A DNA stretch of 64,000 nt from Conchiformibius steedae (GTDB lineage: Bacteria; Pseudomonadota; Gammaproteobacteria; Burkholderiales; Neisseriaceae), in assembly GCF_014054725.1 (NCBI RefSeq), contig NZ_CP059563.1, positions 1,577,749 to 1,641,748 on the forward strand. Reading direction: 5' to 3'. Made by a program: the position numbers and the translations under genes. The notes below the pieces were generated by a model. That model saw only the letters and a list, made by a program, of their open reading frames with translations, did no database searches and was not told the DNA's origin. How positions within the stretch are numbered: position 1 is the first letter of the stretch; each line of letters starts with the position of its first letter. Positions 56,732 through 64,000 of the stretch are shown here, piece after piece.

Positions 56732-57657
56732 TTTATCCTGCTGTTCCCACCGTGTGGCTCACGGGCGCAAACGGGCAAATCGGACGACACATCGCGCGTT
56801 TGCTTGCCCCGCACGTCCGCCTGATTGCCACCACCCGCCACGACACCGACATCGCCAACCGCGCCGCCGTGTGGCGCACCGCCGCTGCCGTCAGCCCGCA
56901 CATCATCATCAACGCCGCCGCGTTTACCCGTGTCGATGAAGCCGAACACCAGCCCGAAGCCGCCTTTGCCGCCAACGCCCAAGGCGCAGCCCATCTCGCC
57001 CAAGCCGCACACGCCCTTGGTGCCGTGCTGATACACCTTTCTACCGATTATGTTTTTGACGGCAACCAAAACCGTCCCTACCGCGAATACGACCCACCCG
57101 CCCCGCTCAACCGCTACGGCAGCAGCAAGCTGGCAGGCGAACAACTGATTGCCCGTTACTGTCCACACCACCTGATTATCCGTACCGCATGGGTGTTTGA
57201 CCACCACAGCGGCTTTGTCCATGCCATACTCACACAAGCCCGACAACATCAACATTTAAACGTAATCGCCGACCGCTTCGGCTCGCCCACCTACGCAGGC
57301 GACGTTGCCGCCGCTGTCTGCCGTATCGCACAACGCTCCCTTTCCGCCCCCGAATCGCTGCCCTACGGCGTGTACCACTACGCAGGCGCAACACATACTT
57401 CTTGGTTTGGTTTGGCGCAAAGCCTGTGCCAAGCTGCCTTGCGCCAACGCCTGCTAACCCGTTTGCCCCAAATTCACCCCATCGCCGCCGCCGACTATCC
57501 CAGCCCCGCCCCGCGCCCCGTCCAATCGCGCCTAAATAGCGACAAAATCACCCGCACCTTCGGCATTCCCCCCTGCGACTGGCAACACGCCCTCGCCCGC
57601 TGCTTGGCAAATTCCACCGACACCCCATCATGTTTCAACACACAGGACAACACATAA
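56728..57657 (+). CDS. rmlD: dTDP-4-dehydrorhamnose reductase
   Basis: RmlD does the last step of dTDP-L-rhamnose synthesis. The 309-residue SDR has GANGQIG (13-19), [22 protein letters not shown] and catalytic Tyr130-x-x-x-Lys134 ([10 protein letters not shown]). The ATG overlaps the rmlA stop. The last nine codons and the stop come from the REP2-like repeat that begins at 57631, so the C-terminus has been replaced or extended by it. Confidence 0.93.
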   Translation: MIYPAVPTVWLTGANGQIGRHIARLLAPHVRLIATTRHDTDIANRAAVWRTAAAVSPHIIINAAAFTRVDEAEHQPEAAFAANAQGAAHLAQAAHALGAVLIHLSTDYVFDGNQNRPYREYDPPAPLNRYGSSKLAGEQLIARYCPHHLIIRTAWVFDHHSGFVHAILTQARQHQHLNVIADRFGSPTYAGDVAAAVCRIAQRSLSAPESLPYGVYHYAGATHTSWFGLAQSLCQAALRQRLLTRLPQIHPIAAADYPSPAPRPVQSRLNSDKITRTFGIPPCDWQHALARCLANSTDTPSCFNTQDNT

Positions 57658-57763
57658 AGCGCAGCCCTATGTATTATCCTGATTCGGACAGGATTACCCT
57701 GCCCGAACAAACGCTTATTTTACCGCCATAAACAGCAGGTTTTCAAACCGAAAAGGAAACTTG
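57631..57763 (+). repeat. REP2-like leader repeat, full copy, before rmlC
   Basis: This 133-bp unit begins TGTTTCAACACACAGGA and ends with CAAACCGAAAAGGAAACTTG before the rmlC ATG. It matches the copy at 15299-15436 along its length. Its second stem reads TTCGG-CAGG / CCTG-CCGAA where the other copy has CGGG / CCCG, so pairing is kept. Its first bases are the end of the rmlD coding sequence. Confidence 0.7.
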
Positions 57764-58309
57764 ATGAACATTATCCCCACCCCCCTGCCCGACCTGCTGC
57801 TGCTTGAACCCCAGATTCACCGCGACAGCCGTGGCAGCTTTAGCGAAACCTACCGCCAAGCATGGTTTGAACAGCACATCGCCCCCGTGCAGTTTGTGCA
57901 AGACAACCTATCACATTCCCAACGCGGCGTATTGCGCGGACTGCATTACCAGCTTCCCCACCCGCAGGGCAAACTCGTCAGCGCCGTTTACGGGCGTTTG
58001 TTTGATGTGGCTGTGGATTTGCGCCGCCACTCGCCCACTTTCGGGCAATGGTACGGTACGATACTTTCCGCACAAAACCGCCGTATGCTGTGGATTCCAG
58101 AAGGTTTCGCCCACGGCTTTTACGCCCTCACCCGCCAAGTTATCTGCCACTACCGCTGTACCGATTACTACCACCCCCCATCCCAACACGCCCTCTTGTG
58201 GAACGACCCCGACATCGGCATCCGTTGGCCTTTTGCACACACCACGCCACGTCTTTCCCCCCAAGATGCCGCTGCCCTGCCCCTGCACCGTCTGCCCTGT
58301 TTCCCCTAG
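57764..58309 (+). CDS. rmlC: dTDP-4-dehydrorhamnose 3,5-epimerase
   Basis: RmlC epimerises dTDP-4-keto-6-deoxyglucose. The 181-residue cupin protein has FSETYRQ, LRGLHYQ (catalytic His61), GKLVSAVYG (Lys70) and PEGFAHGFYAL with the active-site Tyr further on. It is a separate cistron after the repeat, which supplies its RBS. A TTG three bases upstream is not the likely start. Confidence 0.94.
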   Translation: MNIIPTPLPDLLLLEPQIHRDSRGSFSETYRQAWFEQHIAPVQFVQDNLSHSQRGVLRGLHYQLPHPQGKLVSAVYGRLFDVAVDLRRHSPTFGQWYGTILSAQNRRMLWIPEGFAHGFYALTRQVICHYRCTDYYHPPSQHALLWNDPDIGIRWPFAHTTPRLSPQDAAALPLHRLPCFP

Positions 58310-58386
58310 CGGCAAAAACATTGGAAAACCGCATGGCGCGGGTTATAATGCTAAAATTTGCGCCAACCGCAAGCCCAACAGCCCAA

Positions 58387-58411
58387 AACTTCTTCCCAAA
58401 GCAAGAAGTTT
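58387..58411 (+). promoter_or_regulatory. Hairpin in the lldD leader
   Basis: AACTTCTT and AAGAAGTT pair around CCCAAAGC just before the box TACCGAAAAGGAA and the lldD ATG. It has no T-run, so it is not a typical terminator. It may be a regulator site or a remnant of the REP2-like repeat. Confidence 0.45.
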
Positions 58412-58431
58412 CCTACCGAAAAGGAATTGTG

Positions 58432-59697
58432 ATGAAATCCGATTTAAGCAAAATGACCTGTATCGAAGATTTGCGCCGCGTTGCCAAGCGCAAAGTGCCG
58501 AAAATGTTTTACGACTATGTCGATTCAGGCTCTTGGACACAAAGCACCTACCATCAAAACACCACCGATTTCGCCCCCATCAAGCTGCGCCAAAAAGTGC
58601 TGACCAATATGGAAGGTCGCTCTTTAGCCACGCAAATGATTGGGCATGATGTGAAAATGCCCTTGGCGATTGCCCCCACAGGTTTTACAGGCATGATGTG
58701 CGCCGACGGCGAAATCCTTGCTGCCCGCGCCGCCGAAAAATTCGGCGTACCGTTCACCCTGTCCACCATGTCCATCTGCTCGATTGAAGACGTGGCACAA
58801 AACACCACATCGCCGTTTTGGTTTCAGCTGTATGTGATGCGCGACCGCGCCTTTATGGAAAATCTGATTCGCCGCGCCCAAGCCGCCAAATGTTCCGCCT
58901 TGGTGCTGACTGCCGATTTGCAGGTTTTGGGACAACGCCACAAAGACATCAAAAACGGCTTGTCTGCCCCGCCCAAACCCACCATTCCCAACCTGCTCAA
59001 TCTGGCATTGAAACCCGAATGGTGCTTGAAAATGCTTAACACCGAACGCCACACTTTCCGCAATATTGTCGGACACGCGCAAAACGTAGGCGATTTGTCT
59101 TCCCTGTCTTCTTGGACGGCAGAGCAGTTTGACCCCAGCTTGAGTTGGGACGATGTGGCACGCATTAAAGATTTGTGGGGTGGCAAACTGATTATCAAAG
59201 GCATTATGGACCCCGAAGATGCCGAAATGGCAGTCAAACATGGTGCCGATGCGATTGTGGTTTCCAACCACGGCGGTCGTCAGTTAGACGGCGCATTGTC
59301 GTCCATTCTTGCCCTGCCCGATATTGTCAGCGCGGTAAACGGACAAACCGAAATTTGGTTGGACAGCGGCATCCGCAGCGGTCAGGATATTTTGAAAGCA
59401 TGGGCTTTGGGTGCGCGTGGCGTGATGATTGGTCGCGCGTTCCTGTACGGTTTGGGCGCATATGGGCAAGAAGGCGTTACCCGTGCTTTGGAAATCCTGT
59501 ATAAAGAAATGGATGTAACCATGGCGTTTACAGGACACCGCGATATTCAAAACGTGGGACGCGAAATCCTGATTAAAGGCACTTATCCCATTTCCGAATA
59601 CGAGCGCACCGAAAGCGAATTGCAAAAACGCCGCCGCATTTATGACGAACTGTACGGCTGGCCCCGTGCTTCGCTGCGTTTTGGCACTATGTGGTAA
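58432..59697 (+). CDS. lldD: FMN-dependent L-lactate dehydrogenase
   Basis: LldD oxidises L-lactate to pyruvate and passes electrons to quinones at the inner membrane. The 421-residue protein has the family fold with PTGFTG at the FMN site, STMSICSIEDVA, Lys256 and catalytic His280 in SNHGGRQLDG, then GVMIGRAFLYGLGA. A C-terminal segment of about 25 residues (to RASLRFGTMW) extends past the barrel. The ATG at 58432 follows AAGGAA; the frame upstream overlaps rmlC and is not translated. The neighbouring leader box matches deoC, rmlA and rmlC. Confidence 0.95.
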   Translation: MKSDLSKMTCIEDLRRVAKRKVPKMFYDYVDSGSWTQSTYHQNTTDFAPIKLRQKVLTNMEGRSLATQMIGHDVKMPLAIAPTGFTGMMCADGEILAARAAEKFGVPFTLSTMSICSIEDVAQNTTSPFWFQLYVMRDRAFMENLIRRAQAAKCSALVLTADLQVLGQRHKDIKNGLSAPPKPTIPNLLNLALKPEWCLKMLNTERHTFRNIVGHAQNVGDLSSLSSWTAEQFDPSLSWDDVARIKDLWGGKLIIKGIMDPEDAEMAVKHGADAIVVSNHGGRQLDGALSSILALPDIVSAVNGQTEIWLDSGIRSGQDILKAWALGARGVMIGRAFLYGLGAYGQEGVTRALEILYKEMDVTMAFTGHRDIQNVGREILIKGTYPISEYERTESELQKRRRIYDELYGWPRASLRFGTMW

Positions 59698-59708
59698 ATC
59701 ACTAAAAA

Positions 59709-59745
59709 TAAAAACCTTGTTTCTCAAATAGAAACAAGGTTTTTT
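59709..59745. terminator. Bidirectional terminator lldD/zorE-like gene
   Basis: AAAAACCTTGTTTC and GAAACAAGGTTTTT form a perfect stem of 14 bp around TCAAATA with T-run. It marks the left edge of the AT-rich operon. Confidence 0.93.
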
Positions 59746-59747
59746 CA

Positions 59748-60626
59748 TTATTCATCACGACAGTGCCACTGCGCCTGCTGCCATTTCCTTAAATTCCGAC
59801 ACTCTGCTACACCTTTTGCTGCGACCCTGCGATAATGCCCGTGAACAGGTTGCTTGGTATGACATTCCTTGCATAATGCCCGTAAATTACCAATACGACA
59901 ATCATGCTTCGCACCATTCCTGTGGTGTACATCTAATAAATACCGATGCTGTGCCAAATTTAATCCACAATCTTCACAACACCACTTCACACTTTCCCGA
60001 TATTGCCGGGAAATCTCTTTCCAATTATCAGGATAACCCGCTTTATCCTGTCCAATATCTTCAGGTATTTGTTCAAATTTTGTATGATTTGCTTTAAAGA
60101 ACTCATCTAAATGAAAATTGTCAAAAGTTCTCAACCGTACTGAAGTATTTTCTTCCGCATAATTCTGATAATTCAGTTTATACAAACAATTTTTACACAC
60201 TTTCAAAGCCACATCAGCTTTTTGGTGTCCATTACTTCCTACAATAGGAAAAATACCTTCCGTATTATTAGTTGCCTTATAACGTTGAAAACGATTACTC
60301 TCCATCATTTTATAAATTGTTGAGCAATCACACAAATGAAATCTATTACCTAAATCCTCACCCGAAACTACCTTTTCAAACTTATTAGCATAGGAATGGT
60401 CAGGAATAAACAATAAAATATGTTGTCCCTTATACAGAAATATCCCTGTTGTTGGACAAATAGTTAAATCAGAACTAGTAATATCAACTACCAATCCTTC
60501 TCTTGTACCTAATTGACGGATTTCCTCCAACTCCACAGGCTGCAATTGAAATTCAAGCAACTCCTTTTTACCCGTCATTCCTTGTGCCAGTTCTCTCAAT
60601 TCTGCCAGTACATCTTCTATACTCAT
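59748..60626 (-). CDS. HNH endonuclease, ZorE-like
   Basis: The 292-residue protein has a C-terminal HNH domain: zinc cysteines C217/C220 (CCEDCG) and C252/C255 (CKEC), with Asp232, His234-His235 (LLDVHHRNG), Asn247 and His256 as the HNH core. A second possible zinc site lies in the middle (C99, C101, C144, C147). The first 90 residues form a separate acidic-then-beta region that may contact a partner. The start overlaps the stop of the OmpA-like gene (ATGA), so the two are coupled. In type II Zorya the third gene, zorE, encodes an HNH nuclease, and this is the main basis of the call. AT-rich, unlike its neighbours. Confidence 0.75.
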   Translation of the reverse strand: MSIEDVLAELRELAQGMTGKKELLEFQLQPVELEEIRQLGTREGLVVDITSSDLTICPTTGIFLYKGQHILLFIPDHSYANKFEKVVSGEDLGNRFHLCDCSTIYKMMESNRFQRYKATNNTEGIFPIVGSNGHQKADVALKVCKNCLYKLNYQNYAEENTSVRLRTFDNFHLDEFFKANHTKFEQIPEDIGQDKAGYPDNWKEISRQYRESVKWCCEDCGLNLAQHRYLLDVHHRNGAKHDCRIGNLRALCKECHTKQPVHGHYRRVAAKGVAECRNLRKWQQAQWHCRDE

Positions 60627-61321
60627 TTCAGTTCACCTGTAATTTTTTGCAATTGCTCATCAGCATTGGTAATAATCCGAAACGTTACCCGTTTAGATTG
60701 CTCTTTATCTTCTACACCATTTTGATGCTTAATAGTTTTAGCAGAAGATAACCCGACAGCAGCCAAATTTTCTTTAATCCAAGGACGATATTGAGCCACA
60801 CTTGGAATAGAATAAACATAATGCAATACGGCACGCGTTCGGTCTTGAGATAAACGCATATTTTCAAAATATGCCACATCACTGTTTACCCCTACCGTCC
60901 ATTCGCTGCTGGTATGCCCTTCAATACGTACTTCTGCAATATAATCTTTATATTTGTTCACCACACGGATATAACGGGGGAAAAAATTATTCAAGGTATG
61001 CTGATAATTGGGACGCAATGCAGATTGCCCTGTTTCAAATAGAATTTCAGGCGATTTAAACACAAATGTTAAAGTTTTTGGGTCAATTTCTGCTCCCATT
61101 TGGTTTAAATCTTTTTCAAACTCCGCTACTAACGCCTGATAAATGGATTGCTGTACATCTTGATATTTTTCAGCTGTATTGCGTACTTGCAAAATCAAAC
61201 TAATCGCAATAAACATAAATAAAATCATTAAGCCAGACATTAAATCTGACACAGGCATCCACTGGGAATCATCATTTTCTTTATTGTCTTTAAACTGGTT
61301 CAAGATTTTATTCAAGCTCAT
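60623..61321 (-). CDS. zorB: OmpA/MotB-like protein, ZorB-like
   Basis: The 232-residue protein has a short cytosolic start, a single membrane helix (about 25-46) and a periplasmic OmpA-like peptidoglycan-binding domain (about 85-225, with EVRIEGHTSSEW and NMRLSQDRTRAVLHYV). Asp26 at the start of the helix (PVSDLMSGLM) sits where MotB has its proton-binding Asp. It directly follows the zorA-like stop (TAA then ATG) and overlaps the nuclease gene. With the MotA-like partner it should form a proton-driven stator-like complex. Confidence 0.8.
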   Translation of the reverse strand: MSLNKILNQFKDNKENDDSQWMPVSDLMSGLMILFMFIAISLILQVRNTAEKYQDVQQSIYQALVAEFEKDLNQMGAEIDPKTLTFVFKSPEILFETGQSALRPNYQHTLNNFFPRYIRVVNKYKDYIAEVRIEGHTSSEWTVGVNSDVAYFENMRLSQDRTRAVLHYVYSIPSVAQYRPWIKENLAAVGLSSAKTIKHQNGVEDKEQSKRVTFRIITNADEQLQKITGELK

Positions 61322-63019
61322 TTATCTTATCCCTTCTCCCCCAATAGTACGGGAAACTTTCCCCATCTGTTCGGTTAAATGCTTATAATCTTTTTCAAAT
61401 TCTCGTGTAATGCTAACCAATGATTTACCCATATCTCGAATGGATTCTTCTTGACGTTTATGCATATTTTCTTGCGTTTCTTTCAATAATCGGTAAATCT
61501 CATCTTGTGTTTCTTTGAATAAGTGATAAATACCATCTTTCATTTTTTCATAAGTAGCTTCCACATCAGCCATTTGTTTTCTAAAGAAACGTTTCTGCTC
61601 TTCAGTCATTTCGGATAATGACTGTTCAAATGTTTTCTGCACCTGCTTAATCGCAGATTCCAAATTCTGCAGCCATTTTTCCATTCCTTGTTTAATCTGT
61701 TCGATACTGCTTACTACTTCTTCTAACTTACTATGAATTCGTAATGTATCCTGCTCAATTGCCCTAGACATATCTGCCAAACCTTGCAAACAGATTGAAG
61801 TTTGAGTTTGGAATTCCGTAGCAGCATTTCTCATTGCATTCTCTACATTCATGCTGCCATTATTCATATTATTCAACACCAATGTAATATGTTCTTGAAT
61901 TTCTGGCAAAGCCGCCACAGCTGCATCCTTAATATCGGCAAACGCTTGCAAATGCCTTCCCAGTTCATTCAGCTGGTTTTGATTATATGCAATAATTGCT
62001 GACAGTTTATCCATATGTTGAGGGATAGCCGATGCAGCAAGTTCAATGCTTTGAACCGATTCTCGCGTACCATTTACTGCTTGCACACCCAATTTATATT
62101 GTTCGGTCATGTCCAATAATTGATGTTTATAATTTTCCTGCCATTCAACCAATTTAAAAACAGCTTGATTCAATTCTTTAAAATTCTCACCAAATTGTTC
62201 AGTTAAATTCTGATTAAAATCACTGATGACATCTTTTAAAGCCTTAATAATAGTTTCGGTTGCCGATTTAGCTAATGTTTCAGTAATATTTGCCATTTCA
62301 ACCCAAAGCTTCTCTTCAAATTGCTGCTTTTCTTTATAAGACTGTTGAGTCCAATCAAATATTTTTTGCAACGACTCAGTAATATTTGCCATTGCAACCC
62401 AAAGCTTCTCTTCAAATTGCTGCTTTTCTTTATAAGACTGTTGAGTCCAGTCAAATATTTTTTGCAACGACTCAACTTGTGTTTCAAGGAGCTTTTGATT
62501 ATTAATTTGTTTATCTATTAACTGTACACGCAAAAGACGTACTTGACCCAAAATGCTGTTTTCATTATCTTGAACAATAGAACGTGCCAATTTATTCAAC
62601 AACAAAGCCATTTTTTCTGTATTATCGGCTTGCTTAATAAATTTTTCTATTAATTCTTCTGAGCCGATATCATCATCACTATCTCCATCTGATTGAAACA
62701 ACGAAATAACCTTTAACAAAACAGACAAACCCAAACCCGTTACACTGGTAACAAACGCTGTTTGCATCCCAGAAATAATAACGTTAAGCTGCTGTTTAAT
62801 ATTATCTATTCCATCGAAATCGAGTAATGAAAGCACAATACCAAAGAATGTCCCAAAAATACCGATAGATGTTAATAAAGTTGGGGCAGCTTGAGTAAAT
62901 TTAGTTTGTTTTCCATTATAAGTTTTCCAAATTGAAGAACTAAAAACAACTATCAAAATCAATGTGAAAACCAAATTTATTCCACTAAACATTACCCCTA
63001 GTAACTTTATAAAATCCAC
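61322..63019 (-). CDS. zorA: MotA/TolQ/ExbB-like protein with long tail, ZorA-like
   Basis: The 565-residue protein has three membrane helices (about 9-30, 47-67 and 85-108) with MotA/ExbB-type TLLTSIGIFGTFFGIVLSL and TAFVTSVTGLGLSVLLK. A cytosolic tail of over 400 residues follows, predicted as continuous helix or coiled coil, the trait of ZorA. The start is GTG at 63019 with GGGAG nine bases upstream. Residues 183-214 and 215-246 are a tandem repeat (one residue differs). The gene starts 55 bases after ubiB ends and heads the three-gene operon. An alternative would be another MotA-like defence or transport protein, but the ZorB-like and HNH neighbours argue for type II Zorya. Confidence 0.8.
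   Translation of the reverse strand: MDFIKLLGVMFSGINLVFTLILIVVFSSSIWKTYNGKQTKFTQAAPTLLTSIGIFGTFFGIVLSLLDFDGIDNIKQQLNVIISGMQTAFVTSVTGLGLSVLLKVISLFQSDGDSDDDIGSEELIEKFIKQADNTEKMALLLNKLARSIVQDNENSILGQVRLLRVQLIDKQINNQKLLETQVESLQKIFDWTQQSYKEKQQFEEKLWVAMANITESLQKIFDWTQQSYKEKQQFEEKLWVEMANITETLAKSATETIIKALKDVISDFNQNLTEQFGENFKELNQAVFKLVEWQENYKHQLLDMTEQYKLGVQAVNGTRESVQSIELAASAIPQHMDKLSAIIAYNQNQLNELGRHLQAFADIKDAAVAALPEIQEHITLVLNNMNNGSMNVENAMRNAATEFQTQTSICLQGLADMSRAIEQDTLRIHSKLEEVVSSIEQIKQGMEKWLQNLESAIKQVQKTFEQSLSEMTEEQKRFFRKQMADVEATYEKMKDGIYHLFKETQDEIYRLLKETQENMHKRQEESIRDMGKSLVSITREFEKDYKHLTEQMGKVSRTIGGEGIR
62282..62473 (-). repeat. 96-bp tandem duplication inside the zorA-like gene
   Basis: Two head-to-tail 96-bp units (62378-62473 and 62282-62377) differ at only two bases that I can see. 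Each encodes a 32-residue helix starting ESLQKIFDWTQQSYKEK. The reading frame is kept and the tail is lengthened by one unit. Confidence 0.9.
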
Positions 63020-63074
63020 TTTTTACAACTCCCAATAAAATATTAAATCGAGTTACAAGATTAACAAAGAAATA

Positions 63075-64000
63075 CTATTTAAACAACAGCATCAACAATA
63101 AAATCAAAGCAATCAAGCCCAAAAACAGGTTTTGTCGTTGCTGACTGCGAATCAGGGCAAGATAGGCATCGCGCATTTCCTGCTGACGGGCTTCGTCCAC
63201 CAAAGCATGCAGTTTACGCGGCAAGGCAGGCAAAATTTCCGCCCAGTCCGCCGATTCCTGCTTTAAATGATGCCAAAACGCACGCACGCCGATTTGTTCG
63301 TCCATCCATTTCACCAAAAACGGTTTGGCGGTGTCCCACAAATCCAATTGCGGGTCAAGCTGCCGTCCCAAGCCTTCAATATTTAACAGGGTTTTTTGCA
63401 GCAGCACCAGTTGCGGCTGAATTTCTACATTAAAACGGCGGCTGGTTTCAAACAGGCGCATCAACACCAGCCCAAATGAAATTTCTGCTAAAGGTTTGTT
63501 AAAAAAGGGTTCGCACACGGCACGCACCGCTGCTTCCAAATCTTCGGCGCGGGTGTCGGCGGGTACCCAGCCGCTTTCAATGTGGGCAGTGGCAACGCGA
63601 TGGTAATCGCGGTTAAAAAATGCCAGAAAATTAATCGCTAAATAGCGTTTGTCGTAATCGGTCAGGCTGCCGACAATGCCGAAATCCAGCGCAATATAAC
63701 GCCCGTCTGCCGCCACCAAAATATTACCGGGGTGCATATCGGCATGAAAAAAACCGTGTCGGAACACTTGGGTAAAGAAAATTTCCACGCCAAAACGCGC
63801 CAATTGCTGCAAATCAATGTTTTGGGCGCGTAAAGTGGCAATGTCGGAAACGGGCGTGCCGTTCATCCATTCCATCGTCAGCACATCGCGGGCGCACAGG
63901 TCAAAATAAACTTGGGGGACAATCAGTTGTTCGCTATTGGCAAAATTGCGCCGCAGCTGGCTGGCGTTGGCGGCTTCGCGCAGCAAGTCCAGTTCATCGT
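63075..64000 (-). CDS. ubiB: Ubiquinone biosynthesis protein UbiB, C-terminal part
   Basis: UbiB is an atypical kinase-like ATPase at the inner membrane needed for ubiquinone synthesis. The gene enters from the right edge; about 308 codons are visible. [11 protein letters not shown] and ALDFGIVG are the family's catalytic-loop and metal motifs. Two hydrophobic helices close the protein (about the last 25 residues, [18 protein letters not shown]). No ATG here is the real start. Confidence 0.95.
   Translation of the reverse strand, partial: DELDLLREAANASQLRRNFANSEQLIVPQVYFDLCARDVLTMEWMNGTPVSDIATLRAQNIDLQQLARFGVEIFFTQVFRHGFFHADMHPGNILVAADGRYIALDFGIVGSLTDYDKRYLAINFLAFFNRDYHRVATAHIESGWVPADTRAEDLEAAVRAVCEPFFNKPLAEISFGLVLMRLFETSRRFNVEIQPQLVLLQKTLLNIEGLGRQLDPQLDLWDTAKPFLVKWMDEQIGVRAFWHHLKQESADWAEILPALPRKLHALVDEARQQEMRDAYLALIRSQQRQNLFLGLIALILLLMLLFK

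Noticed and set aside
58048..58431. N-terminal extension of lldD overlapping rmlC
   Set aside because: The extension is the rmlC gene read in another frame; the ATG at 58432 has a strong RBS and the normal LldD N-terminus.
59748..61321. Flagellar stator or Tol-Pal genes
   Set aside because: No tolR, tolA, tolB, pal or flagellar genes are adjacent, the MotA-like tail is far too long, and an HNH nuclease is coupled to the operon.
62282..62473. CRISPR-like array
   Set aside because: Only two directly abutting units without spacers, in frame in a coding gene; it is a tandem duplication.

Overview
The window is a chromosomal segment from a member of the Neisseriaceae. The evidence is the thrS-infC-rpmI-rplT block next to tRNA-Val, a PilC/PilY1-type pilus protein, a surface lipoprotein with a TbpB-like C-terminal barrel, a carA-carB pair split by inserted genes, Correia-like repeats and RmlK-, LldD- and HpnD/E-type proteins close to Neisseria homologues. 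A full AGGCAGCCTGAA uptake-type word and three 10-mer variants (GCAGCCTGAA) occur, which fits the Kingella-like dialect better than Neisseria sensu stricto (GCCGTCTGAA). A good sigma-54 site upstream of pilC also points to a Kingella-like relative. The genus is an inference.

Layout. 1-153 is the start of der. 443-1285 is a putative Slam-type surface lipoprotein. 1362-6093 holds a TPR-like protein, deoC, nupC and rng. 6377-14210 is a run of minus-strand genes that could form one transcript: PP2C phosphatase, Ser/Thr kinase with MORN repeats, a membrane FHA protein with a degenerate trypsin-like domain, a small FHA protein, proB and dapC. 14269-14435 is a miniature inverted-repeat element beside metF. 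15577-21857 holds an RlmK-like methyltransferase, an isochorismatase-like hydrolase, lysO and putA. 21931-25704 is pilC. 26032-33912 is carB and carA with four genes between them. 34104-39949 holds an LplT-like transporter, ccoS, an EamA transporter, pbpG, trpD and a small exported protein. 40176-46573 holds a phosphohexomutase, an SDR protein, hpnE-hpnD, amiC and tsaE. 46749-50618 is a small lipoprotein, rplT, rpmI, infC, thrS and tRNA-Val. 50736-55745 holds an exported protein, tgt, rdgC, folD and rluD. 55847-59697 is rmlA-rmlD-rmlC and lldD. 59748-63019 is an AT-rich three-gene operon, and 63075-64000 is the 3' part of ubiB.

The most notable system is the AT-rich operon at 59748-63019. It encodes a MotA/ExbB-like protein with a long helical tail, an OmpA/MotB-like protein and an HNH nuclease, in the order expected for a type II Zorya anti-phage system (ZorA-ZorB-ZorE). 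The tail of the ZorA-like protein carries a nearly perfect 96-bp tandem duplication. A second unusual locus is the kinase/phosphatase/FHA cluster at 8737-14210, with no type VI secretion genes in view and a trypsin-like domain that has lost two catalytic residues.

Other points: PutA has Ser in place of the catalytic Cys of its aldehyde dehydrogenase half. An SDR protein has Phe in place of the catalytic Tyr. A structured dispersed repeat ends in an RBS and start codon (REP2-like) upstream of deoC, rmlC and a tiny ORF before the rlmK-like gene. There are two Correia-like elements, a possible attenuator in the carA leader, and an infC gene that appears to start at AUC.
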